From: a virus
Virus record (IMG/VR): IMGVR_UViG_3300027746_000069
Location: 1 to 30,647 of that record
DNA length: 30,647 bases
Direction: 5' to 3' (one strand)
In this document: positions 1 through 6,611 of the stretch, in pieces
Layout of the letters: each line of letters begins with the position of its first letter
Position numbering within the stretch: position 1 is the stretch's first letter
Notes under the pieces: model-generated
Databases searched by the model: none
What the model was told of the DNA's origin: nothing
What the model saw: only the letters and a program-made list of their open reading frames with translations
Made by a program: the position numbers and the translations under genes

Positions 1-1095
1 AAGAAAACTCAGTTTTCTGGTACTGAAGCTTCAGAAAAACCATTTGTTATTCAAAATCGCACCGGTAATCCAGCTTTACAACCAAATATAGGTGGAATAA
101 AAACTCTTTTGGATACAGCTTTATCAACTGATGCTGGTAAAGTTGTGCAAGAAAAATTTCAAACTAGTGTCAATTCTCTTTTAGGTGGTCTTTCCAGCAC
201 AGGTAAAGCAGGAGAAGTTTTAGCTGGTCTTGCAAGTGGAGTTGGTAATGAATTAACACAATATATAAAAGATATTGATCCTATTGGGTTTACAAGAACA
301 ATTCGTAGAATTAAAAACACAATTGTTTTGTATATGCCTGATACATTAATGTTTTCACAAAGTCAAAATTATGACCAACTCAACATTGGTGGAGGTATTG
401 TTTCTGGCATGATGTCCGCCGCTGGATCATTAATGGATACAAAAAAGAATAATCCGCAAGCCAATAGTCAAGATTTGTCTTATCTTTACGGAAAAAATTT
501 AGCACCATTTTTTGCTAGTGCTGCTTTAAATCAATCCGCACTTGGCAAAACAATTTTTGCCGCTGCTACAGGCACAGTTGTTAATCCAATGATGGAGATA
601 CTTTATAGTTCTCCAACGCCTCGTAATTTTCAATTCGATTTTCAGTTTAATCCAAGAGATGAAAAAGAAGCAAAAGAAGTTCAAGATATTATTGATAGTA
701 TTAGATTTTTTCAAGCTCCTGAAATTAAAGAAGGAAGCGGAGGTTTCTTTTTAATTCCTCCTGCTGAATTTGATATTAGTTTTTATTATAACGGAAAAAT
801 TAATCCAAATATACCACCAGTATCTACTTGTGTATTATCAAATGTTAATGTAAATTATGCTCCAAATGGTTTTTCTACTTATGAAATTCCTAATGAAACT
901 AGTGCTCAAATTGGAAGAACTGGTATGCCAGTTTCAATTATTATGCAATTGACATTTATGGAAACCGAAATGGTTTATAAAAATAGTAATTTATTAAGAA
1001 GGCCAGCTGGAATAGCTTACTCTGGAAGCAAAGATTTTGAAAGAGAGAGAGAATTAAATAATATAAGAACAAGAGATGCAAATAACCCATTATAA
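1..1095 (+). CDS. 48: Baseplate tail-tube cap protein, gp48-like (5' end outside window)
   Basis: The frame is open from base 1 to the TAA at 1093-1095, so at least 364 residues are present and the true start lies upstream; the TTG at 109 is only an internal codon. T4 gp48 is 364 aa, so little may be missing. In T4, gp48 sits on the baseplate hub beneath the first tail-tube ring and helps start tube polymerisation. The C-terminal half carries the pattern I associate with gp48/gp54-type tube-like proteins of marine T4-like phages: YMPDTLMFSQSQNYDQLNIG, then TPRNFQFDFQFNPRDEKEA followed by EVQ..I..IRFF.AP, and a late NVNVNYAPNG segment. The next gene is gp53, as expected for a hub-proximal baseplate operon. 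The alternative is gp54, the tube initiator, which shares the fold. The family is fairly sure; the number 48 is less so. Confidence 0.72.
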   Translation, partial: KKTQFSGTEASEKPFVIQNRTGNPALQPNIGGIKTLLDTALSTDAGKVVQEKFQTSVNSLLGGLSSTGKAGEVLAGLASGVGNELTQYIKDIDPIGFTRTIRRIKNTIVLYMPDTLMFSQSQNYDQLNIGGGIVSGMMSAAGSLMDTKKNNPQANSQDLSYLYGKNLAPFFASAALNQSALGKTIFAAATGTVVNPMMEILYSSPTPRNFQFDFQFNPRDEKEAKEVQDIIDSIRFFQAPEIKEGSGGFFLIPPAEFDISFYYNGKINPNIPPVSTCVLSNVNVNYAPNGFSTYEIPNETSAQIGRTGMPVSIIMQLTFMETEMVYKNSNLLRRPAGIAYSGSKDFERERELNNIRTRDANNPL

Positions 1096-1104
1096 TATAA
1101 AAAA

Positions 1105-1743
1105 ATGTCAAAATATTTTAATTACTTTCCAAAAACTTTTTATAAGTTAAATGAAAATTCAAACGATGTTGATGCTGTTACAAATATAACATCTCGTTTT
1201 GGATTTGAGCAATCTTTTAAAAATAATTCTGCTGTTTATTATGAATATGATGTGCAAGATAGTGATACTCCAGAAATAATTGCAAATAAGTTTTATGGAT
1301 CTCCAGAACGCCATTGGGCAGTTTTAATGATAAATGATATTGTGGATCCACAATTTGATTGGCCTCTTGACCAAAGAACAATCATTTCTTTTATTGATGA
1401 AAAATATACTGCAAATGCCAATTCAGGCCAATCTGGAATAGCTTGGGCTCAATCAAATATACATTCATATTATAAAGTAGAAACACGCACCTCAAATTCA
1501 ACTGAAGCTGAACTGCAATCAAAATTACAAATTGATGCAAATACATATGCTAATGTGGCAGCAACAACAACAAATTTAACTTTGGATGATGGTAATTCAA
1601 TTACAATTAAAGTATCTAAAGAAAACAAATCATATTATGATTATGAGGTTGAAGAAAATGAATCTAAGAGAACCATTAAATTGTTAAAGCCAGAATTTGT
1701 TTCATCCATTGAAGAAGAATTTAAAATTATTTTTAATACATAA
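1105..1743 (+). CDS. 53: Baseplate wedge protein gp53
   Basis: A 212-aa protein. Residues 1-100 match the gp53 family well: YFNYFPKTFYKL near the N-terminus, then YYEYDVQDSDTPEIIANKFYG, ERHWAVLMINDIVDPQFDWPL. This is a LysM-like fold in which the Y-D-x-P-E-x-IA-x-x-x-YG-x-x-x-x-HW signature is typical. In T4, gp53 links neighbouring wedges around the hub and is required for the central ring. The C-terminal half (about residues 100-212) is less conserved and Glu/Lys-rich at the end. The start ATG lies 9 bases after the previous stop in an A-rich stretch without a clear Shine-Dalgarno. The stop TAA overlaps the next start (TAATG), suggesting translational coupling. Confidence 0.9.
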   Translation: MSKYFNYFPKTFYKLNENSNDVDAVTNITSRFGFEQSFKNNSAVYYEYDVQDSDTPEIIANKFYGSPERHWAVLMINDIVDPQFDWPLDQRTIISFIDEKYTANANSGQSGIAWAQSNIHSYYKVETRTSNSTEAELQSKLQIDANTYANVAATTTNLTLDDGNSITIKVSKENKSYYDYEVEENESKRTIKLLKPEFVSSIEEEFKIIFNT

Positions 1744-3038
1744 TGTCCGTTGAAATAAATCAAACCACACAATTTAAAATAAAAGATTTATCAATTATAT
1801 CAAAGTTTGGTAAAATTGATATAGGCGGAGCATTTGAGGAATTAAACATTTTTGATACAATGTTAATGCCTTGTATGTCAGGCAATATTGTTATTCGTGA
1901 TGCTATAGGCCTTTCTCAAAAATTATATTTTGACGGTAGTGAGAGTATCAGTATTGATATTTCTAAAAGTGATGAAAATTTAGCTTCAATTAATATGAAA
2001 AAAGTATTTAAAATTTATAAACAAACAGATAGAAAAAATGAAAACCAAACTTCAGAAAGTTATATTTTACATTTTGTTTCTGAAGAATTTATATATTCCT
2101 TGCAACAAAAAATTAATCAATTCTTTACCGGTTCATATAGTTCTGCAGCTAAAAAAATATTAAAAAATTATTTAAAAGTTAAAACTCCAATTTTTGTTGA
2201 AGAATCTCAAGGCCTTCACGATTTTATTATTCCTCTATTATCACCTTTTGATTCTCTTAATTGGTTAGCTACTCGTTCTTTAAACAGTAAAAATTTACCA
2301 AATTTTATATTTTTTCAAAACAAATATGCTTATAATTTTACTTCTTTAGATACAATTTTTTCAAATAAAGAAATTGCAAAAATTAATTTTAATCCAAAAA
2401 ACACAGGCACTTCAGTAGAAAACGATGAATTTTTTGGTGCAAGAGATGTAAGAATAATATCTCAATTTAATATAGCACAAAATATATTAGATGGAGCATA
2501 TTCTGGAAAATTTATTGGTTTTGATGTTTTAACTAGAAATTTAAGCATAAATTCAATTCCTTTTAATAATGTTTATTCAAAAGGAAAACACTTAAACAAA
2601 TATCCTAATGTTCCAGCTGCAAAAAATAGACAAAATTTAAATGTTGATGAGATGACGGATTCTAAAATTAATTTGTATCCATTCATGTCAACAAGAGTAA
2701 ATAGTTCATATGTTAAAAAAAATTACAATCGAAATGCAACCGTTATAGATGATACGGATAATTATGTGTTTCAAAGAGCTGCTTTGTTATCAAATCTAAT
2801 TGCAACCAGGTTACAAATAACTTTGCCTGGTAATTTTTCTCTTTCATCAGGATTTAATGTTTATCTTAAATATCCAAAACGAGGAGTTTATGATAACCCA
2901 TCTGAAGCTATGGATAAAACTTTAGAGGGTAAATACTTAATTGTGGCCGCAAGACACATAATTAGATATGATAGACATGAAACTTTACTTGAAGTTGCTA
3001 GTGATTCAAGCAATCGTCCTTTAGTAACACAAGGATAA
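1743..3038 (+). CDS. 27: Baseplate central hub protein, gp27-like
   Basis: A 431-aa protein overlapping the gp53 stop by one base. The N-terminus (ISKFGKIDIGGAFEELNIFD, then TMLMPCMSGNIVIRDAIGL) is the pattern of gp27-like hub proteins of marine T4-like phages: a first tube-like beta domain built around a GNI.I.D element. A central segment (HDFIIPLLSPFDSLNWLATR) fits the hub linker region, where SPFD..NWLA is a good family signature. T4 gp27 is 391 aa and forms the trimeric torus that carries the gp5 spike. Here the gene lies directly upstream of a gp5 OB-fold gene, which supports the assignment. The C-terminus (EGKYLIVAARHIIRYDRHET) resembles the closing beta strands of such hub proteins. 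The family call is good; the gene number rests on position and fold family. Confidence 0.8.
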   Translation: MSVEINQTTQFKIKDLSIISKFGKIDIGGAFEELNIFDTMLMPCMSGNIVIRDAIGLSQKLYFDGSESISIDISKSDENLASINMKKVFKIYKQTDRKNENQTSESYILHFVSEEFIYSLQQKINQFFTGSYSSAAKKILKNYLKVKTPIFVEESQGLHDFIIPLLSPFDSLNWLATRSLNSKNLPNFIFFQNKYAYNFTSLDTIFSNKEIAKINFNPKNTGTSVENDEFFGARDVRIISQFNIAQNILDGAYSGKFIGFDVLTRNLSINSIPFNNVYSKGKHLNKYPNVPAAKNRQNLNVDEMTDSKINLYPFMSTRVNSSYVKKNYNRNATVIDDTDNYVFQRAALLSNLIATRLQITLPGNFSLSSGFNVYLKYPKRGVYDNPSEAMDKTLEGKYLIVAARHIIRYDRHETLLEVASDSSNRPLVTQG

Positions 3039-3040
3039 AA

Positions 3041-3337
3041 ATGGAAAAAGTGAATTTTGCTGGAGCAAACGGTTTTATATGGTGGGTTGGTGTGGTTGAG
3101 GATCGACTTGATCCTTTAGCCATTGGCCGGTGCCGTGTAAGAATATTTGGATGGCACTCTGAAAAAAAGACTTTAGTTCCTACAAAAGATTTACCTTGGG
3201 CTCACCCAATGCAACCAATTAATAATTCTAAAAATTTCTCTGCTCCAAGAATTGGAGATTGGATTGTTGGTTTCTTTTTAGATGGTGAAAATGCACAACA
3301 ACCAGTAATGATGGGAGTTTTACCAGGAATAAAATGA
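3041..3337 (+). CDS. 5: Stand-alone gp5-type OB-fold spike protein
   Basis: A 98-aa protein that is essentially only the N-terminal OB-fold of T4 gp5: WWVGVVEDRLDPLAIGRCRV, then RIFGWHSE, LPWAHPMQPI, PRIGDWIVGFF and a final QQPVMMGVLPG. The pattern V-G-V-V-E-x-R-x-D-P-L-x-x-GR-x-(R/K)-V-R-(I/V)-G is diagnostic, and the ending D-G-E-x-x-Q-x-P-V-x-x-G is the last OB strand seen in gp5/VgrG/gpV proteins. T4 gp5 is 575 aa and continues into a lysozyme domain and a beta-helix. Here the protein stops at the end of the OB domain, and a separate gene 1.1 kb downstream encodes the needle. It follows the gp27-like gene by two bases and overlaps the next gene by four (ATGA). Probable role: adaptor between hub and spike. 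Confidence 0.88.
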   Translation: MEKVNFAGANGFIWWVGVVEDRLDPLAIGRCRVRIFGWHSEKKTLVPTKDLPWAHPMQPINNSKNFSAPRIGDWIVGFFLDGENAQQPVMMGVLPGIK

Positions 3338-3561
3338 GTAAATTAATGGAACTACATAAGTTGGCTGCAAAAGTAAAAATATTAGAAGAAAAATATTTTG
3401 CTGGAGTATTAACTGAAAAAGAGTTTGCTGAACAAATGGAAAAAACAAACTGCCATTGCCATGATGATATTGTGCTTGATGCTTGTCATGCAGACCAAGA
3501 TGTTTGTTATCGTGAAATAATTAATAATGCAATGAAAATGATTAAAAAAGGAACATCATAA
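3334..3561 (+). CDS. Small Cys/His-rich protein in the spike operon, function unknown
   Basis: A 75-aa protein that starts inside the OB-fold gene (ATGA overlap) and ends on the next start (TAATG). Residues 1-38 look helical and charged (LHKLAAKVKILEEKYFAGVL). The middle has C40-H41-C42-H43, C51-H52 and C58, which would suit metal binding. The C-terminal part is a basic helix. I do not recognise the family. The coupling at both ends suggests it is made with the spike parts. It could be a structural peg, an assembly factor or a metal-binding helper for the needle apex; these are guesses from position and composition only. Confidence 0.7.
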   Translation: MSKLMELHKLAAKVKILEEKYFAGVLTEKEFAEQMEKTNCHCHDDIVLDACHADQDVCYREIINNAMKMIKKGTS

Positions 3562-4454
3562 TGGCTACGGAAGCTATACCAAGCCCTAATGTTGCAAAGA
3601 TAGATTCTTTAACTTCTGCTGACACTAATGATAAGAAAAAGAATTTGCCGTCAAACCCACCAGCTTTAGGTGTAGGCATTGTTGAAGGCACAATTGTTGA
3701 CAATTTAAATTCTCAAATATCCCATGTCTGTGATTTTTCTTTAGATATTCAAAAAAATATTGGGTTAAAAAAATATATTAAAGCCATTTCTAGGTTTATT
3801 AGAGATGGAATTCGTGCTGTTAAACTTGCATTAGGTTTTGGAGAGCCATCTGGACTTATTTTTACCGTTATTGAGAAATTAAAAGCTGCAGCTGCTTTTA
3901 TTAGATATGTTCAAAAAGAATATATTCAACCTGTTCTTGATTTTCAAAAATATGTTCTTGATGTTGTTGTAAAAATAAAAAAACTAATTCAATGGATTTT
4001 AAGTTTGCCAGCAAAAATATTTGCCATGTTAAAAGGTTGTTTAACAAGACTTTATAAAACAATTGCAAGTATTTTCTCTGACGCTTGGAACGAAGCTACA
4101 GCTGAAGAAGCAGCTGACTTTGCCGCACAGAATCCAACTAGCGATTTGATTACTGAACCACCAGGAACACCAGAAGAAGGGTCTTTCGCCGAATTAAGAG
4201 AAGCTGCTAGTGATTTGAATAATGCTAGAAATGAACTCACTCAAGGAGTAGAAACTGTTGTTAAAGATACTGTAACAATATTAGCTTCTGCAACAAATTT
4301 AACTTCCGTTTCAACCACAGATGACGGTGATTTGGATTCAGAATTACTAACAGAAATTCTTGTTGAAGTTGAAGAATCATCAACTAACGCTACACTTGTT
4401 GCTGAAAATAATTTTAATAATGTATCAAATATTACTAACGCAAAAGGAGGATAA
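3561..4454 (+). CDS. Helical protein between spike genes, probable virion component, function unknown
   Basis: A 297-aa protein, coupled to the preceding gene by TAATG. Three parts can be seen: a Pro/Asn-rich N-terminus (1-45); a hydrophobic and amphipathic helical core at about residues 65-175, including LKAAAAFIRYVQKEYIQPV and IKKLIQWILSLPAKIFAMLK; and an acidic Thr/Ser/Glu-rich C-terminus. No lysozyme motif or peptidase motif is visible. The long amphipathic region recalls hub-associated or membrane-active virion proteins, but there is no family match I can name. Its place between the OB-fold and the needle genes, where T4 gp5 has its lysozyme domain, suggests a hub role. The end contains an AAGGAGG ribosome-binding site for the needle gene. 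Confidence 0.7.
   Translation: MATEAIPSPNVAKIDSLTSADTNDKKKNLPSNPPALGVGIVEGTIVDNLNSQISHVCDFSLDIQKNIGLKKYIKAISRFIRDGIRAVKLALGFGEPSGLIFTVIEKLKAAAAFIRYVQKEYIQPVLDFQKYVLDVVVKIKKLIQWILSLPAKIFAMLKGCLTRLYKTIASIFSDAWNEATAEEAADFAAQNPTSDLITEPPGTPEEGSFAELREAASDLNNARNELTQGVETVVKDTVTILASATNLTSVSTTDDGDLDSELLTEILVEVEESSTNATLVAENNFNNVSNITNAKGG
4444..4450 (+). promoter_or_regulatory. Strong Shine-Dalgarno of the needle gene
   Basis: AAGGAGG lies six bases before the ATG at 4457, inside the last codons of the upstream gene. It is the best ribosome-binding site in the window, where many starts have weak or no Shine-Dalgarno sequences. It fixes the needle gene start at 4457. Confidence 0.8.
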
Positions 4455-4456
4455 TT

Positions 4457-5299
4457 ATGGCAACGTATGAAAGACCTCCAATTGAAAGTACCTGGATTGA
4501 ACCAGAATCTGCTGCGAACGATGAAACTAAACCAGAATATCCATATAATAATACTCAACAAACTGAAGGCGGACATTCATTTGAAATGGATGACACACCT
4601 ACTCGTGAAAGAGTTCGTATTCAACATGGCAAATCAAAAAACTTTATTGAAATGCACCCCAATGGTGACCAAGTTGTAAAGATATTTGGTGATGGGTATG
4701 AAATTGTAGCTAAAAATAAAAATGTTTTAATAAAAGGTGTTTGTAATATTACTGTGCGTGGTGATTGTAATATGGAAGTTTTAGGTAATTTTAATCAATC
4801 TGTTACTGGTGATTATAATCTTGCTGTTAAGGGTCAATATAATGTTAGAGCAGTTAAAGATATTTCTATATCAGGTGATGATGATGTATCAATTTCTGCA
4901 AATGAAAATACTGGCGGTTCTGTAAGACTTGGTGCTGCAACATCGGTTGATATAAGTTCAGATTTAAATGTATATGGACCAGCTACTTGTGATTCGCTTG
5001 TTGCAACAACACGAGTAACTGGAGGTATGGGTGTTACAGCTGGGCCATATGGATTTACATCGGCTCTCGGAGGTCTTTCTCTTGGCAAACCAACTCCAGC
5101 AACTCCAGTTGCAATACCTGGTTCTATCACCACGGTGGGACCAATTATTTCTGATGTATCTGTGGCTGCACCTCTTGGTAATTTTTTAATAATGACTTCT
5201 GTTTTGATGACAGATATAGTTAATACGACAATGTATAATTTTCACCAGCATCCTGCACCAAGAGGAATTACAGGATTTCCAACTTTGCCAATGATTTAA
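4457..5299 (+). CDS. Spike needle protein, gp5 C-terminal beta-helix type with HxH apex
   Basis: A 280-aa protein. Residues 45-70 (RVRIQHGKSKNFIEMHPNGD) match the segment that opens gp5/gpV-type needles. Residues about 75-155 form an array of short repeats of roughly eight residues with recurring V-x-G (VLIKGVCNITVRGDCNMEVL, then GNFNQSVTGDYNLAVKGQYN), the hallmark of the intertwined triple-stranded beta-helix of T4 gp5C. The C-terminus has an H263-Q-H265 motif (MYNFHQHPAPRG) just before the end; in P2 gpV and phi92 gp138 an HxH motif at the spike apex binds iron. There is no lysozyme domain. Together with the OB-fold gene at 3041 this gives both structural parts of gp5 as separate proteins. 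Role: membrane-piercing tip under the hub. Confidence 0.85.
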   Translation: MATYERPPIESTWIEPESAANDETKPEYPYNNTQQTEGGHSFEMDDTPTRERVRIQHGKSKNFIEMHPNGDQVVKIFGDGYEIVAKNKNVLIKGVCNITVRGDCNMEVLGNFNQSVTGDYNLAVKGQYNVRAVKDISISGDDDVSISANENTGGSVRLGAATSVDISSDLNVYGPATCDSLVATTRVTGGMGVTAGPYGFTSALGGLSLGKPTPATPVAIPGSITTVGPIISDVSVAAPLGNFLIMTSVLMTDIVNTTMYNFHQHPAPRGITGFPTLPMI

Positions 5300-5318
5300 T
5301 TTATAATGGAGAAATAAA

Positions 5319-6197
5319 ATGACAACAATAGCAAATTCAGCGGGAGTTTTTGCAAGACTTGGATATAACTTTGATGATCCAAATGAAACCATACAAGTTT
5401 TTTCAGACGAAACAAAAGCACAACTAAATGCAGTTCCTGCTTTACTTGATTCTTGGGCTGGAAAAGATTTAGCAACTAGTAATGTAAATGCTTATTACAA
5501 AAATCCTGTGGCTACAGATGTGCAAACTATTAGTAATTCTGCAAATTCAATTATTTCACTTGTTACTGCAGCCAATGGATTACAAGGATTAACGGGAACA
5601 ATTACTACTTTATTTGCTAATATTGCAAATACTAATTTGGCTACTGTTTGCCAATCTTATAAATTACATACTGATAGGCTTTCGGGAGTAAGAAATTTTG
5701 ATGATGATGTTGGTGCCAATACTTCAGCCATTTACACCTCGCCATATAAAGATCCAGCAATTGGTTATGGCAAATCAGCAATGTATATTGTTAATCAAAC
5801 AGATGGAATTGTCAACACCGCACCAATTTTAGGTAGTTTTACCAGTCTTTTTGTTGGTCCACAGATAAATGCAAACTCAAGTATAATTTCAACTTACTAT
5901 AATATAATTAATAATAGTATAACAATAACACAAGACACAAGTGGAGCTTACTCAAACACAGTCCACACCTCAAACCTTTCTTTATCGGTAGTTACAACAA
6001 TTGATAGCCAGCTGGCGAACACCACTATATTTTTGGCAAACAGAGAAAATCACGATAAAAATTATTATGCCAATCTAAAAACTGTGTCGGAAGATTATCA
6101 AGAGCTTCGTAAATTACAAAATTTGGGACAATCAGAAAGCACTTTGATTGAAGATTTTATTGGTACAGACAAACTACTTTCTAGGTTGAACGCATAA
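5319..6197 (+). CDS. Uncharacterised baseplate-region protein
   Basis: A 292-aa protein with a good Shine-Dalgarno (GGAG at 5308-5311) seven bases before the ATG. I do not recognise a family. The N-terminus (GVFARLGYNFDDPNETIQVF) and a central SPYKDPAIGYGKSAMYIVNQ stretch are the most structured parts. Much of the rest is Asn/Thr/Ser-rich. The final third (EDYQELRKLQNLGQSESTLI) looks helical. It lies between the spike and gp25, so a virion or baseplate assembly role is likely by position only. Its stop codon TAA is part of a CATAAATA octamer just before gp25. Confidence 0.7.
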   Translation: MTTIANSAGVFARLGYNFDDPNETIQVFSDETKAQLNAVPALLDSWAGKDLATSNVNAYYKNPVATDVQTISNSANSIISLVTAANGLQGLTGTITTLFANIANTNLATVCQSYKLHTDRLSGVRNFDDDVGANTSAIYTSPYKDPAIGYGKSAMYIVNQTDGIVNTAPILGSFTSLFVGPQINANSSIISTYYNIINNSITITQDTSGAYSNTVHTSNLSLSVVTTIDSQLANTTIFLANRENHDKNYYANLKTVSEDYQELRKLQNLGQSESTLIEDFIGTDKLLSRLNA

Positions 6198-6200
6198 ATA
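6193..6200 (+). promoter_or_regulatory. Late-promoter-like octamer CATAAATA before gp25
   Basis: CATAAATA differs from the T4 late promoter TATAAATA by one base and contains the TAA stop of the upstream gene. It lies only four bases before the gp25 ATG. With a T4-like geometry the transcript would begin about at the start codon, so it may be leaderless, serve downstream genes, or be chance in AT-rich DNA. Confidence 0.35.
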
Positions 6201-6204
6201 AGAT

Positions 6205-6609
6205 ATGGCAACCGTAACCACAAACATCGCTCGGGAATATAGTGATTTAGACTTAAACTTCACTATTCATCCAGTTAAAAAAGACATAAACCGCCATGTT
6301 GGTGATATGGCGGTCATCAATTCTATAAAGAATTTGGTGTTAACTAATCACTATGAGAGACCATTTCAACCAGACATTGGTAGCAATATTCGCCGACTTT
6401 TGTTTGAAAATATGGACACAATTACGGCTTCTTCCATAGAAAGAGAAATAGAACAGACAATATCAAACTACGAACCTAGAGCTAGAGTTTCAAGAATTAA
6501 TGCTATTGCAGATTTTGACAGAAATGGGTTTAAGGTGGAAATGGAATTCTTTGTTATCAATAGAACTGACCCAATCACAATTAATTTTTTCCTAGAACGG
6601 ATTAGATAG
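6205..6609 (+). CDS. 25: Baseplate wedge protein gp25
   Basis: A 134-aa protein, the same size as T4 gp25 (132 aa). It shows the GPW/gp25 family pattern: DLNFTIHPVKKDINRHVGDM, then AVINSIKNLVLTNHYERPFQ, DIGSNIRRLLFENM, and the conserved EPR motif in NYEPRARVSRI. The fold resembles lysozyme, but the protein is structural: in T4, gp25 with gp6 and gp53 forms the core that triggers sheath contraction. It is followed by gp6 two bases downstream, matching the conserved gp25-gp6 pairing of contractile tails. No Shine-Dalgarno is evident. Confidence 0.95.
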   Translation: MATVTTNIAREYSDLDLNFTIHPVKKDINRHVGDMAVINSIKNLVLTNHYERPFQPDIGSNIRRLLFENMDTITASSIEREIEQTISNYEPRARVSRINAIADFDRNGFKVEMEFFVINRTDPITINFFLERIR

Positions 6610-6611
6610 AA

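Noticed and set aside
109-1095. Start of the first gene at TTG 109
   Set aside because: The frame is open back to base 1 and reads as normal protein; the gene is cut by the window edge rather than starting at 109.
3041-4454. Lysozyme domain hidden in the 75-aa or 297-aa protein
   Set aside because: No Glu-Asp-Thr catalytic pattern of T4-type lysozyme and no glycosidase or amidase motif could be found by eye; composition is helical and hydrophobic or acidic.
4241-4576. Minus-strand open frames such as 4241-4576, 15351-15674 and 28714-29010
   Set aside because: They lie opposite well-supported plus-strand genes, lack ribosome-binding sites and show no recognisable protein pattern; they are reverse-frame shadows of low-complexity Thr/Asn/Val-rich coding sequence.
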